Source: Bradyrhizobium sp. CB3481
Lineage (GTDB): Bacteria; Pseudomonadota; Alphaproteobacteria; Rhizobiales; Xanthobacteraceae
DNA length: 64,000 bases
Assembly (NCBI RefSeq): GCF_029714305.1
Contig: NZ_CP121647.1
Span: 3,740,501-3,804,500 of the forward strand
Direction: 5' to 3'
Shown here one piece after another: positions 25,484-34,807 of this stretch (positions are counted from its first letter, which is position 1; each line of letters starts with the position of its first letter). The notes beneath the pieces are model-generated. The model searched no databases, had not been told where the DNA came from, and saw only the letters and a list, made by a program, of their open reading frames with translations. A program made the translations under genes and the position numbers.

Positions 25484-26773
25484 ATGCAGGGACTGGCAAG
25501 ATGGTTGATGGCGGCGGCCGCGGCCCTGGTGGCCGTAACAGGCAGTGCCGCCGCACAGGTGAAAGAGCTGCGGATCGGCTATCAGCCGAGCCCGATCCAG
25601 GACGCTTCGATCGCGATGTTCGAGGCCTGGGGCGCCAAGAACGGCGTCAAGATCGTCAAGGTGCCGAACTCCTACGGCGTCTACGTCGAGAAGATGACGG
25701 CCTCGCTAACCTCGAACGCCGACCAGTACGACGTCATCTGGCACAATGACGATTGGGGCCAGACCTGGGCGCATCTGCTGGAACCGATGGACGACGTCGA
25801 GGCCAACAAGTTTGGCTCCAAATGGAGCATGTCGCCCATCGTGTTCGCCAATGCGCAAGGACAAAATACCGTCGTGCCGATGGGCCAGACCTTCAGCGTG
25901 TTCTTCTACCGCTCCGATCTCGTCAAGCCGGAGGAGGTGCCGAAGACGCTCGAAGAGCTCGTCACCGTGAGCAAGAAGCTTCAGGCCGACGGCAAGGTCA
26001 AGTTCGGCTATGTCGGCGGCATGTCGATGAACCACTCCTGGTTCTCCTGGTTCTGGTCGATGTGGGCCAATAATTGCGACGTCCTGCTGCCGGCCTATGA
26101 GCGCGACAACAAGAAGCTCGCCGAAGCCGGCTGGAAGTCGAGCCTGACCGATCCCTGCATGCAGAAGACGGTTGAGTACTGGTGGGACGCGATCAACACC
26201 CACAAGATCGTGCCGCGCGGCATGCCGGCCTATGACCGCAACGAAGCCAACGCCATCTTCATGGCTGGCGACGCCGCATTCACGGTGGCCGATACGTTGT
26301 GGTGGGGCACCTTCAACGATCCCAACAAGTCGAAGGTCGCAGGCAAGATTGCCGCCGCGCGCTTCCCGCTCGGCCCCGACCGGAAGAAGCCGTTTGGCTG
26401 GGACGACATCTGGGGCTGGGCCATCCCGAAATCGATACCGGAAGAGCGCAAGAAGCTCGCCAAGCAGATGCTGAATGCGATGATGCTGGACGAGGAAGGC
26501 CAGACCAAGCTGTTCAAGTCGACCGGCGCGCCGCCGCCCAATACGACATTCTGGCCGAAGATCGCCGAGCAGGATCCCTTCATGAAGCTGCTCAAGGAAG
26601 CGGTACTCGACTCTCCGGACAAGGTGCGCGGCGCCTATTACTTCCCGCAATGGCCCGCCGTGCACAAGGCGTTCAACGACGCCGTCACCAAGGCGGTCAC
26701 CGGCAAGCGCGAGGACATCGCAAAAGTGCTCGCCGAGAATGCGCCGCTGGTCAGCAAGGCGGCACAGCAGTGA
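25484..26773 (+). CDS. ABC transporter extracellular solute-binding protein
   Basis: A 429-residue periplasmic protein of the family-1 solute-binding type that delivers substrate to the permeases. The signal peptide (residues 1-25) ends in TGSAAAQ. Aromatic residues (WFSWFWSMW near 184-192, DDIWGW) are abundant, as in carbohydrate binders. Shine-Dalgarno AGGAGGAG is placed well before ATG 25484. A hairpin follows its stop, which may raise the level of this gene product relative to the ATPase, as expected for a binding protein. Confidence 0.9.
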   Translation: MQGLARWLMAAAAALVAVTGSAAAQVKELRIGYQPSPIQDASIAMFEAWGAKNGVKIVKVPNSYGVYVEKMTASLTSNADQYDVIWHNDDWGQTWAHLLEPMDDVEANKFGSKWSMSPIVFANAQGQNTVVPMGQTFSVFFYRSDLVKPEEVPKTLEELVTVSKKLQADGKVKFGYVGGMSMNHSWFSWFWSMWANNCDVLLPAYERDNKKLAEAGWKSSLTDPCMQKTVEYWWDAINTHKIVPRGMPAYDRNEANAIFMAGDAAFTVADTLWWGTFNDPNKSKVAGKIAAARFPLGPDRKKPFGWDDIWGWAIPKSIPEERKKLAKQMLNAMMLDEEGQTKLFKSTGAPPPNTTFWPKIAEQDPFMKLLKEAVLDSPDKVRGAYYFPQWPAVHKAFNDAVTKAVTGKREDIAKVLAENAPLVSKAAQQ

Positions 26774-26780
26774 ATGAGCG

Positions 26781-26814
26781 AAGCCCGCTGCGTGACTTGC
26801 GGCGGGCTTGTTTT
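26781..26814 (+). terminator. Hairpin with U-tract between binding-protein and ATPase genes
   Basis: AAGCCCGC (26781-26788) pairs with GCGGGCTT (26802-26809) and is followed by GTTTTG. It lies within the 72-base gap in the operon. It could partly terminate transcription or protect the 3' end of the upstream message. Confidence 0.6.
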
Positions 26815-26845
26815 GAATAGGCATCAGGTTGGCTACGGCGGGGCA

Positions 26846-27943
26846 ATGGCAGCAATTTCACTGAGCAAGCTCAACAAGCATTATGGCTCGCTGTTCCACG
26901 CCGTGAAGGACGTCGACCTCGAGATATCAGACAAGGAGTTCGTGGCCCTGGTCGGCCCGTCCGGCTGCGGCAAGTCAACGACGCTGCGCATGATCGCAGG
27001 GCTCGAGGACGTCACCAGCGGCGATATCCGGATCGGCGACCGGTTGGTCAACCACCTGCCGCCGCGCGACCGCGACGTCGCCATGGTGTTCCAGAACTAT
27101 GCGCTCTACCAGCACATGAGCGTCTATGACAATCTGGCGTTCGGCCTGCGCAACAAGAAGACTGCGGAAGCAGAGATCAAGGCGGCGATCGACCGCGCCG
27201 CCGGCATGCTCGGGCTGCATGATCTGCTCGAGCGCAAGCCGAAACAGCTCTCCGGCGGCCAGCAGCAGCGCGTCGCGCTCGGCCGCTGCATCGTGCGCAA
27301 CCCGCAGGTATTCTTGTTTGACGAGCCGCTGTCGAACCTCGACGCCAAGCTGCGCGCGCAGATGCGCATCGAGATCAAGCGGCTGCATGCGGAGATTCCG
27401 ACCACCTCTGTTTTCGTCACCCACGACCAGGTCGAGGCTATGACGCTGGGGGACCGCGTCGTCATCATGCGCGACGGCAGGGTGCAGCAGATCGGCACGC
27501 CGCTCGAGGTCTATGGCAAGCCGGCCAACAAGTTCGTCGCCGGCTTCATCGGCGCGCCCGCGATGAACTTCATCGAGATCACCGTCCGTAGCGCGGCTGG
27601 TGTGACGTCGATCGAGGCGGAGGGCCTGCGGCTGACGGTCGGGCTTGCGGATGCGTCCCTGCTCGCGCCCTATAGTGGCCGCCGGGTGATCATGGGGCTA
27701 CGGCCGGAGCATCTCCTGCTCGGCAACGGGGCGCCGGGCCTTGGTTTCGACGCCCGCGTCGAGGTCGTCGAGCAGCTCGGCTCCGAGATCCTGCTGGAGA
27801 CGAGGGTGGGTGGCGCCAGCATCACCGCCGCCCGCGTGCCGGCAGAAAGTGCCGTCGCCCGCGGCGATCAGGTCCGCCTTTCGGCGCAGACCGGCCGGTT
27901 GCATTTCTTCGATCCCGAGACCGAACTGCCGATTGCCAGATAA
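26846..27943 (+). CDS. ABC transporter ATP-binding protein (UgpC/MalK type)
   Basis: A 365-residue ATPase that drives the importer. The Walker A motif GPSGCGKST, the signature LSGGQQQR, the Walker B VFLFDEPLSNLD and the switch His in VFVTHDQVEAMT are all intact. The C-terminal 120 residues form the regulatory MOBE/OB domain of the sugar-importer ATPases. ATG 26846 (MAAISLSKLNK) is chosen because the family starts here; the frame opens earlier at 26774 but passes through the hairpin. Confidence 0.92.
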   Translation: MAAISLSKLNKHYGSLFHAVKDVDLEISDKEFVALVGPSGCGKSTTLRMIAGLEDVTSGDIRIGDRLVNHLPPRDRDVAMVFQNYALYQHMSVYDNLAFGLRNKKTAEAEIKAAIDRAAGMLGLHDLLERKPKQLSGGQQQRVALGRCIVRNPQVFLFDEPLSNLDAKLRAQMRIEIKRLHAEIPTTSVFVTHDQVEAMTLGDRVVIMRDGRVQQIGTPLEVYGKPANKFVAGFIGAPAMNFIEITVRSAAGVTSIEAEGLRLTVGLADASLLAPYSGRRVIMGLRPEHLLLGNGAPGLGFDARVEVVEQLGSEILLETRVGGASITAARVPAESAVARGDQVRLSAQTGRLHFFDPETELPIAR

Positions 27944-27959
27944 ATTCCGGGTTATTTTC

Positions 27960-28325
27960 ATGGAAATTTCCAAAGGCGGGGAATTTCCAAGTAAAATCAG
28001 CGAATGCACCCACCGTTATCCCAGTACCCGGGTTCCAAAAAAGTGGAACCATCCAGCACCGTTGCGCATTGTCGGCCCGGCCATAAAACGGGTGAGGGGC
28101 ATGCTCGTCGAACGCGGGATCCAGGTGATGAATTTTGAGGTGGTGGGCGATGCCTACGCGATAGCCTCAAACTACCTGCGCAAGACCGGCGCCATCACCC
28201 ACAGCATGGTCACGGACGAGCGGTTGCTCAGGATCATCATCAGGATGTTTCAGCACGGCGAATACAACAGGCTCAAGCTAGCCAACAAGGCGATCGCCGA
28301 ATTCGAAGCGCGCGTAGCGGCCTGA
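27960..28325 (+). CDS. Hypothetical protein
   Basis: A frame of 121 codons with a variable N-terminus and a regular helical C-terminal part from about residue 48 (MLVERGIQVMNFEVVGDAYA onward), rich in Arg and Ile. A start at 28101 would give a 75-residue protein limited to this better-looking half. No domain, signal or membrane segment is seen. It lies 16 bases after the ABC ATPase but reads as an unrelated gene. Confidence is low for the exact start. Confidence 0.5.
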   Translation: MEISKGGEFPSKISECTHRYPSTRVPKKWNHPAPLRIVGPAIKRVRGMLVERGIQVMNFEVVGDAYAIASNYLRKTGAITHSMVTDERLLRIIIRMFQHGEYNRLKLANKAIAEFEARVAA

Positions 28326-28365
28326 CCGTATCATCCGCATTACCCCTGCATCAGGAGAAATTTCC

Positions 28366-28587
28366 ATGGAAGCCGCGATCGACCGGATCATGCAGACCTA
28401 TGACCTGCTGCTGAACTGCAGCAAGGCGGCGAGCGATGAGGCGCGCGCCAAGGTCACCGCCTATCTCACCACGCTGGTCGAGGCCGGCGAGAAGGATCCG
28501 CACCGCCTCACGGTGTGCGGGCTGACGTATTTGCGCCAGCTCGACGGCAGCAACGATCCGGTGAAGGCGGGGTATACGGGCTTGTAG
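28366..28587 (+). CDS. Small hypothetical helical protein
   Basis: A 73-residue protein made of two predicted helices (MEAAIDRIMQTYDLLLNC and DEARAKVTAYLTTLVEAG), with two cysteines and no membrane segment. AGGAG is 9 bases before ATG 28366. It follows the previous hypothetical gene by 40 bases in the same direction. I do not recognise the family. Confidence 0.6.
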   Translation: MEAAIDRIMQTYDLLLNCSKAASDEARAKVTAYLTTLVEAGEKDPHRLTVCGLTYLRQLDGSNDPVKAGYTGL

Positions 28588-28704
28588 CGGAAGGGCGCTC
28601 AGCCGCGGCGCTGCGAAGGCGACAGCGCTGATCTCGATCCTGCTGTGGCTCTGTGCCGTCTGCGCGGGGCGCCTGATCGGCTATTTCTGACGAGGGCCGC
28701 CGCC

Positions 28705-29274
28705 ATGGGCCTCATGCATGTTGCGATCGTTGCATTGCTCCTGTTTGGCACGGCAGGGACCGCCGCCGCCGATCAGGCGGCCGATGCCTGGAGCGCGCTG
28801 CGCGCAGGCGCTCATGTTGCGCTGATGCGTCATGCCGACGCGCCGGGTGGCGTCGGCGATCCACCCGGCTTCCGCGTCGAGAACTGCGCCACCCAGCGCA
28901 ACCTCAGCCCGAAGGGAAGGGCGGATGCGGAGAAGATCGGATCGCAGCTCAAGCAGGAGGGGGTTGCGTTCGAAAAGATCGTCAGCTCGCCGTGGTGCCG
29001 ATGCGTGGACACGGCCAAATTGCTCGATCTCGGGACGGTCGAGACCGAGCCGACATTCGGCAACGTCGTCGTGCTACGCGATCAAAGGGAAGCGCTGACA
29101 GCGGGCGCCCGTGCGCTCATCGCCGGATGGAAGGCGCGCGGAAACCTGCTCGTCGTCACGCACGGCGCGAACATTTTCGCGCTGACCGGCGTCTCGCCGG
29201 CGAGCGGTGAGATCGTCATCGTCAAGGGCGGCAGCGATCGCGCCGCCCCCGTCGGCCGGCTGCTGCTCGATTGA
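28705..29274 (+). CDS. Exported histidine phosphatase family protein
   Basis: A 189-residue protein with a signal peptide (1-22, ending GTAAA) and the phosphoglycerate-mutase-like fold. The catalytic LMRHADAPG holds Arg42-His43, a second Arg lies in SSPWCRC, and the second histidine is in VTHGANI. It is similar in size to SixA and other small phosphatases, but here it seems periplasmic. The substrate is unknown. The frame is open from 28645, but the signal peptide supports ATG 28705. Confidence 0.78.
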   Translation: MGLMHVAIVALLLFGTAGTAAADQAADAWSALRAGAHVALMRHADAPGGVGDPPGFRVENCATQRNLSPKGRADAEKIGSQLKQEGVAFEKIVSSPWCRCVDTAKLLDLGTVETEPTFGNVVVLRDQREALTAGARALIAGWKARGNLLVVTHGANIFALTGVSPASGEIVIVKGGSDRAAPVGRLLLD

Positions 29275-29286
29275 GCCAGCTTAACA

Positions 29287-29538
29287 CTACCGCGCGTCGG
29301 CTCTCGCGACCTTACCGCGGTAGCGGTTCCAGTTGGCGATGACGGCTTCGTATCTGCCAGGCTTGGCGGCCGCCACGGCACCCGTCTTGTCGACAGCTGC
29401 CTCGTGGATGACGTCGTCAGAATAAATTGCAAAGTATCCCAGAAGCCCGAAGACCATCATGCCGTAAATCAGGAAGGACGTTATCAGCCAGCGTCGCGTA
29501 CTGGCTCGATGCTTCTGCTGTGGCAATGAGCTTTCCAT
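29287..29538 (-). CDS. Small single-pass membrane protein
   Basis: An 83-residue protein with a basic N-terminus (QQKHRASTRRW), one membrane segment at about 20-42 (TSFLIYGMMVFGLLGYFAIY) and an outside or periplasmic Lys/Arg-rich tail. ATG 29538 lacks a strong ribosome site; the frame extends to 29610. Its stop lies 12 bases from the convergent phosphatase gene. The function is unknown. Confidence 0.55.
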   Translation of the reverse strand: MESSLPQQKHRASTRRWLITSFLIYGMMVFGLLGYFAIYSDDVIHEAAVDKTGAVAAAKPGRYEAVIANWNRYRGKVARADAR

Positions 29539-29662
29539 GTCGGGAAATCCATCTGTCAGCCCCAGGGGTTTATGAACCCGCCCAGGACATTGCGCTGTGA
29601 ACTGGATCACGTAGAGCCGATTTCAACGATGGCCGTTTAAGGCGGCGAGCGCAGCCGCGCGC

Positions 29663-29875
29663 TTAGTTTCGCTTCGCCGAATAGACCAGCGACTGATCGT
29701 CATACTCGTCGGTTGCAAGCCTGTTCACGTCACCGGCCAATTCGCTGACCGAAATTGTGCCGGCAGGTGCGTTCGGATGGTGCTTCGATGGCAGCGGCCG
29801 CGAGGTGACAGCCGTTACGGCGACGGCCAGCAAAGCGACGGCTACGAAACTGATGATCGTTCGATGCTTCGTCAT
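29663..29875 (-). CDS. Small exported or membrane-anchored protein
   Basis: A 70-residue protein. An N-terminal hydrophobic stretch (IISFVAVALLAVAVTAV) is followed by a Pro/His segment and an acidic tail with Tyr (DEYDDQSLVYSAKRN). CGGAGG is 8 bases before the ATG at 29875. It could be a secreted peptide or a bitopic membrane protein. It shares direction and vicinity with the small membrane protein at 29287-29538. Confidence 0.55.
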   Translation of the reverse strand: MTKHRTIISFVAVALLAVAVTAVTSRPLPSKHHPNAPAGTISVSELAGDVNRLATDEYDDQSLVYSAKRN

Positions 29876-30089
29876 TGGGAAACCTCCGTCCCCCAGCCCT
29901 TGATGTACGTCAGCGGCATCGCACGGCGGTTCAACGCCGGGTCAAATAAATGAGCGTCAGGGTTCATGTCAGAATTGCAGGTCCGCTTGATGTGAGCGGG
30001 CACTGTCCGTGCGGGTAACCATGTCACACCAAGCGGCAATTGAGACACACCCGGTTGCCTATGCGAGTGCCAGCTGATTTCGCGTGCAA

Positions 30090-30600
30090 AGCGCGATTGC
30101 GGATGGTGGCTTGCGACAAATCAACCCGACGGGCAAATCACTTCTGATTTTCAGAAGTGATGTCAAGTCGAGAATTTCTGGGAATCAGAAATATTGTGCT
30201 TCCATTCTGACCCAAATCGGCGGCATAACTGCGCCCGTCTCACCGCGAGATGAGGGGCGTTGGCCATCGTCACTGACGCGCGGGGAGATGCGATGGACGC
30301 CGAGGCCGTAACTGACGAGTGTGGCTGACGCGTACGGTGAAGTCGTGTGGTTCTGGCGCCGTGGTGCTGGCGTTAAGTCCGTTGGAAGCGAAAGCTGCTT
30401 GCGGGCGACGGAGGCAAAAGAGCCGTTCTCCGGGGAGAGCACGAAGTAAGCCGTAAAGCCATTGCGCAGGGAAGGCCGGGATGCTCCCGCCGAACCTGTA
30501 TGCTCGTGTGCACCGCTTGCTATACGCAACAGCACACGAGACCGCGGGTGCGGCGCGCACCCGGTCTTCCCTGCGCCCTCATTTCGATGGGGGCAAATAA
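30090..30600. repeat. Long Bradyrhizobium-type dispersed repeat (degenerate)
   Basis: This stretch matches, from memory, a long repeat present many times in Bradyrhizobium genomes. It includes a perfect 11-bp hairpin ATCACTTCTGA-TTT-TCAGAAGTGAT (30137-30161) and the segment around gcggcgcgcacccggtcttc near its end. Open frames across it (for example 30185-30607 on the minus strand) have no protein-like features. 29876-30089 holds nothing I can identify. Confidence 0.6.
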
Positions 30601-30649
30601 GATGCAAACCTCGGGCAATTCGTGTCGCGGGAACGCCGCCTCACACTCA

Positions 30650-30753
30650 GTCGTCGTCCTCCGCGAAGGCGGGGGACCCAGTATTCCAGAGACGCCAATG
30701 ATTGAACCGATAAGCCGCGGCGTACTGGATCCCCGCCTTCGCGGGGATGACGA
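30650..30753. repeat. Dispersed palindromic repeat
   Basis: The outer arms gtcgtcctccgcgaaggcgg and ccgccttcgcggggatgac are inverted copies around ccgataagccgcggcgtact. It is related to 12426-12532 and 20496-20612. Confidence 0.7.
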
Positions 30754-30777
30754 TCGCGTGTTGGGGCGCTACCTCAG

Positions 30778-30878
30778 CGTCATTGCGAGCCACCCGGTCG
30801 GCGCGAAGCGCCGCCGGATGACAGGCTCCGCATCCATCGCGCAGCACGATGGATTGCTTCGCTACGCGCGCAATGACA
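30778..30878. repeat. Dispersed repeat with cgtcattgcga ends
   Basis: Starts cgtcattgcgag and ends gcgcaatgac, with ggattgcttcg inside. It is the same family as 40506-40625, 56598-56680 and 59311-59429. Confidence 0.7.
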
Positions 30879-30925
30879 GTCTCACGGGAGCCGTTTATGC
30901 TCCAACAACAACCCGAGGAAACCTC

Positions 30926-31561
30926 ATGCTCACGCTTCATCACCTCAACGACTCCCGTTCGCAGCGAATTCTCTGGCTGCTGGAGGAGCTCGGCACGCCC
31001 TATGAGATGAAGCGCTACCAGCGCAACGCCGAGACTCGGCTGGCGCCGCCGGAATTGAAGGCGGTGCATCCGCTCGGCAAGTCACCTGTTATCACCGACG
31101 GCGACAGGACGATCGCGGAGTCCGGGGCGATCGTCGACTACATCATCCGCCGCTACGGCCAAGGAAAAGATGGACCCGCGATGATGCCGGAGGCGGGGAG
31201 CGCCGACTACGAGGCCTACAACGAGTGGTTGCATTATTCGGAGGGTTCGGCGATGCTGCCGCTGATGCTCAATCTCTATGTCGGGCGGTTGAAGGAGGCG
31301 GGCGCACCGCTGCATCCGCGCATCGACAGCGAACTGGCCAACCATCTCGGCTATGTCGACGCCGCGCTGAAGGGCCGCGACTTCTTCGTCGGGCCGTCGC
31401 TATCAGGGGCCGACATCCAGATGAGCTTTGTCGGCGAGATGGCCAAGGTGTTTGGCAAGCTGGAACCTTACCCGAACCTTGCCACCTGGCTGGAACGCAT
31501 GCACGCCCGGCCGGCGTTCCAGCGCTCGATCGCCAAGGGCGGGCCGTATCGCTTTGCGTAA
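30926..31561 (+). CDS. Glutathione S-transferase family protein
   Basis: A 211-residue protein of thioredoxin-like plus all-helical GST domains. The N-terminal HLNDSRSQRILWLLEELG has the Ser/Asn-Ser-type active region that binds glutathione, PLGKSPVI carries the cis-proline, and ESGAIVDYI is the gamma-glutamyl contact. It resembles the bacterial GSTs close to yeast Gtt1. ATG 30926 is selected from GAGGAAAC upstream and the family N-terminus; the frame is open much further upstream through repeat DNA. Confidence 0.88.
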   Translation: MLTLHHLNDSRSQRILWLLEELGTPYEMKRYQRNAETRLAPPELKAVHPLGKSPVITDGDRTIAESGAIVDYIIRRYGQGKDGPAMMPEAGSADYEAYNEWLHYSEGSAMLPLMLNLYVGRLKEAGAPLHPRIDSELANHLGYVDAALKGRDFFVGPSLSGADIQMSFVGEMAKVFGKLEPYPNLATWLERMHARPAFQRSIAKGGPYRFA

Positions 31562-31567
31562 TTTCCC

Positions 31568-31697
31568 CGATGTCGTCCCGGCGAACGCCGGGGCCCATAC
31601 GCCGCGGCGGCGGAAAGGGGCACCTTGGCAGACGTCCCGCCGCCGGTGGCTCTGGGCCTCGGCTCAAGGCCGGGGCGACGATGGGAGGGGGCTTCCA
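31568..31697. repeat. Dispersed palindromic repeat after the GST gene
   Basis: The left end has gtcgtcccggcgaacgccgg and the right end caaggccggggcgacgatgg. The centre has cgccgcggcggcgg and ccgccgccggtgg as opposing arms. It lies in the 288-base gap before glyA, which also contains the glyA promoter. Confidence 0.6.
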
Positions 31698-31849
31698 CCC
31701 CACCATATGTTGCATAAATATCAGCCGGATACCGCAAACCCTTGGCCATTCCGGCCCGGATGTGGTATCTCGCAGGCTTCTTTCGACCGCCACACCAGAC
31801 CCGCCCGCTTCGCCCCTAAGGGCCTGCGGCGGTGGAGATATTTCGCCCA

Positions 31850-33151
31850 ATGACCTCCAGCGCCAAGACCGCCTCTGCACCCGACTCGTTCTTTACGGCC
31901 ACGCTGGCCGAGGCCGACCCGGAAATCGCCGCCGCGATCAAGGGCGAGCTCGGCCGCCAGCGGCATGAGATCGAGCTGATTGCGTCGGAAAACATCGTCA
32001 GCCGGGCCGTGCTGGAAGCGCAGGGTTCGGTAATGACCAACAAATATGCGGAGGGCTATCCGGGCGCCCGCTACTATGGCGGCTGCGAATGGGTCGACGT
32101 CGCCGAGACGCTGGCGATCGAGCGCGCCAAGAAGCTGTTCGGGGCAGGGTTCGCCAACGTGCAGCCGAACTCCGGCAGCCAGATGAACCAGGCGGCGTTT
32201 CTGGCGCTGCTGCAGCCCGGCGACACCTTCATGGGCCTCGACCTTGCCGCCGGCGGCCATCTCACCCACGGCTCACCGGTCAACATGTCCGGCAAGTGGT
32301 TCAAGGCCTCGCACTACACGGTACGGCGCGAGGACCAGATCATCGATATGGACGAGGTCGCCAAGCAGGCCGAGCAGGTGAAGCCCAAGCTGATCATCGC
32401 TGGCGGCTCGGCCTATTCGCGCGCCTGGGACTTCAAGCGCTTCCGCGAGATCGCCGACAGCGTAGGCGCCTATCTGTTGGTCGACATGGCGCATTTCGCC
32501 GGTCTCGTCGCCGGCGGCGTTCATGCCTCGCCGGTGCCGCACGCTCACGTCACGACGACCACGACGCATAAATCGCTGCGCGGCCCGCGTGGCGGCCTGA
32601 TCCTCACCAATGACGAAGCGCTCGCCAAGAAGCTGAATTCGGCGATCTTCCCTGGCCTGCAGGGCGGTCCGCTGATGCACGTCATTGCCGCCAAGGCGGT
32701 GGCGTTCGGCGAGGCGCTGCGGCCGGACTTCAAGGTCTACGCCAAGAACGTCGTCGAGAACGCCAAGGCGCTGGCGGAAACGTTGCGCGGCCACGGCCTC
32801 GACATCGTCTCCGGCGGCACCGACAACCATTTGATGCTGGTCGACCTTCGGCCGAAGGGGTTGAAGGGCAACGTCTCGGAGAAGGCGTTGGTACGCGCCG
32901 GCATCACCTGCAACAAGAACGGCATCCCGTTCGATCCCGAAAAGCCGTTCGTCACCTCGGGCCTGCGTCTCGGCACGCCGGCGGCGACCACGCGCGGCTT
33001 CGGCGTTGCCGAATTCAAGCAGGTCGGCGGCATGATCGCCGAGGTGCTCAACGCGCTGGCACAGTCGGAAGACGGCAAGGCACCGCTGGTGGAAGCCGCG
33101 ATCAAGGAACGCGTGAAGGCGCTGACCGACCGCTTCCCGATCTACCAGTAA
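31850..33151 (+). CDS. glyA: Serine hydroxymethyltransferase
   Basis: A PLP enzyme that converts serine and tetrahydrofolate to glycine and 5,10-methylene-THF. It has 433 residues. The PLP lysine is in [17 protein letters not shown], and substrate-site motifs SENIVSRAV and [13 protein letters not shown] are complete. ATG 31850 (MTSSAK) is favoured; 31832 is in frame. It precedes nrdR by 13 bases, an order common in alphaproteobacteria, and so probably heads the long glyA-nrdR-rib-nusB-thiL transcript. Confidence 0.96.
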   Translation: MTSSAKTASAPDSFFTATLAEADPEIAAAIKGELGRQRHEIELIASENIVSRAVLEAQGSVMTNKYAEGYPGARYYGGCEWVDVAETLAIERAKKLFGAGFANVQPNSGSQMNQAAFLALLQPGDTFMGLDLAAGGHLTHGSPVNMSGKWFKASHYTVRREDQIIDMDEVAKQAEQVKPKLIIAGGSAYSRAWDFKRFREIADSVGAYLLVDMAHFAGLVAGGVHASPVPHAHVTTTTTHKSLRGPRGGLILTNDEALAKKLNSAIFPGLQGGPLMHVIAAKAVAFGEALRPDFKVYAKNVVENAKALAETLRGHGLDIVSGGTDNHLMLVDLRPKGLKGNVSEKALVRAGITCNKNGIPFDPEKPFVTSGLRLGTPAATTRGFGVAEFKQVGGMIAEVLNALAQSEDGKAPLVEAAIKERVKALTDRFPIYQ

Positions 33152-33164
33152 AGGACGCGAGTGG

Positions 33165-33647
33165 ATGCGCTGTCCGAGCTGCAACAGTCTCGATACGCAG
33201 GTGAAGGATTCGCGGCCGACCGAGGATTCGGCCGTGATCCGGCGGCGGCGCGTGTGCATCGCCTGCAACTTCCGCTTCACTACCTTCGAGCGGGTGCAGC
33301 TGCGCGAATTGACGGTGATCAAGCGTAACGGCCGCCGCGTGCCGTTCGACCGCGACAAGTTGGTCCGCTCGGTGCAGATCTCCTTGCGCAAGCGGCCGGT
33401 CGACCCTGAGCGAGTCGAGAAGATGGTCTCGGCCATCGTGCGCGAGCTCGAAAGCGGCGGCGAGGCCGAAGTCTCCTCGGAGGCGATCGGCGAGATCGTG
33501 ATGGAGCATCTGCGCCAGCTCGACGACGTCGCCTATGTGCGCTTCGCCTCGGTCTACCGCAACTTCCGCGAAGCCAAGGACTTCGAGACCCTGATCGGCG
33601 AGCTCTCGGGCGAGGACGAAGCGCGGATCGCCACGTTGCGCAAATGA
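33165..33647 (+). CDS. nrdR: Transcriptional repressor NrdR
   Basis: A 160-residue regulator of ribonucleotide reductase genes. The zinc ribbon has CPSC (3-6) and CIAC (31-34), followed by an ATP-cone domain at about 50-140 ([16 protein letters not shown]) that senses ATP and dATP. Its stop overlaps the ribD start (ATGA), so the two are translationally coupled. Confidence 0.96.
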   Translation: MRCPSCNSLDTQVKDSRPTEDSAVIRRRRVCIACNFRFTTFERVQLRELTVIKRNGRRVPFDRDKLVRSVQISLRKRPVDPERVEKMVSAIVRELESGGEAEVSSEAIGEIVMEHLRQLDDVAYVRFASVYRNFREAKDFETLIGELSGEDEARIATLRK

Positions 33648-34807
33648 TCTTCCGCATCCTGGAAGACCAGTACGGGCAGAAACTCAAGGACGCCAAGGAA
33701 GCGGCGCGGGCGGCCGACCAGCGCTTCATGCAGCTCGCGCTCGCGCTCGGCCGGCGCGGGTTGGGGCGCACCTGGCCGAATCCCGCCGTCGGCGCGGTCG
33801 TGGTGAAGGACGGCGTCATCGTCGGCCGCGGCTGGACCCAACCGGGCGGACGTCCCCATGCCGAGCCCGAGGCGCTGAAGCGGGCGGGTGAAGCCGCGCG
33901 CGGCGCCACGCTCTATGTGACGCTTGAGCCATGCTCGCATTTCGGCAAGTCGCCGCCCTGCGTCGATGCCGTGATCGCGTCAGGCATCGCGCGCGTGGTG
34001 TCGGCGATCGAGGACCCCAATCCGGAGGTCGCCGGGCAGGGGCATGCCAAACTCCGCGCGGCCGGAATCGCAGTCGATGTCGGCCTTGGCGCTGAGCAAG
34101 CTGCGCGCGATCACGCCGGCCATTTCCGCCGGATCCGCGACAAGCGCCCACATGTGATCCTCAAGCTGGCGGTGTCGGCCGACGACAAGATCGCCGCCAA
34201 AGGTGGCAAGCCGGTCGCGATCACGGGCGAGGCGGCGCGAACGCGGGTGCACTTGTTGCGCGCGCAATGCGACGCCATCCTGGTCGGCATCGGCACCGTG
34301 CTGGCGGACGATCCGCTGCTGACCTGCCGCCTGCCGGGAATGGAAGCGCGCTCGCCGGTGCGGGTGGTGCTGGACCGGGCCCTGCGCCTGCCGGGCGCGA
34401 GCAGGCTGGTTCATTCCGCGCGTAAGACGCCACTCTGGGTGATGACGTCGGACTTTGCCGAGGCACCGGCGGCCATGAAGCTCGGGGCGGCCGGCGCGCA
34501 GGTGCTGCGTGTTGCGGCGACCGCCAAGCCGCCGGGGCTCGATCCGGCGGCCGTGCTGCGCGCGCTGTCGGACAAGGGCATCACCAGGCTGATGGTAGAG
34601 GGTGGCTCGCGGGTTGCCTCGTCCTTCGTCGCGAGCGGCCTCGTCGATGAAATATGGCTGCTGCGCGGGGCGGAAGCCATCGGCGCCGACGGCATTCCCG
34701 CGCTGGACGCATTGCCGCTCTCGTCAATCACCGGCTCGCCCACATTCAAGGCACGTGCTAGCGAAAGCCTGGATAAGGATACTCTGACCGTGTACGAGCG
34801 CGCGTAA
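33644..34807 (+). CDS. ribD: Riboflavin biosynthesis bifunctional deaminase/reductase
   Basis: A 387-residue enzyme that deaminates and then reduces the pyrimidine intermediate in flavin synthesis. The deaminase zinc site is in HAEPEALK and [11 protein letters not shown]; the NADPH reductase domain begins about 165 ([20 protein letters not shown]). An N-terminal helix of about 25 residues is added ahead of the deaminase. Its stop codon overlaps the ribE start (taATG). Confidence 0.95.
   Translation: MIFRILEDQYGQKLKDAKEAARAADQRFMQLALALGRRGLGRTWPNPAVGAVVVKDGVIVGRGWTQPGGRPHAEPEALKRAGEAARGATLYVTLEPCSHFGKSPPCVDAVIASGIARVVSAIEDPNPEVAGQGHAKLRAAGIAVDVGLGAEQAARDHAGHFRRIRDKRPHVILKLAVSADDKIAAKGGKPVAITGEAARTRVHLLRAQCDAILVGIGTVLADDPLLTCRLPGMEARSPVRVVLDRALRLPGASRLVHSARKTPLWVMTSDFAEAPAAMKLGAAGAQVLRVAATAKPPGLDPAAVLRALSDKGITRLMVEGGSRVASSFVASGLVDEIWLLRGAEAIGADGIPALDALPLSSITGSPTFKARASESLDKDTLTVYERA

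Noticed and set aside
30185-30607. 140-codon frame on the minus strand
   Set aside because: It lies in a dispersed repeat of the kind often misannotated as a hypothetical gene in Bradyrhizobium; no ribosome site and skewed composition.
32273-33436. Long antisense frame across glyA and nrdR
   Set aside because: It spans two well-supported genes on the opposite strand and has no protein-like features.
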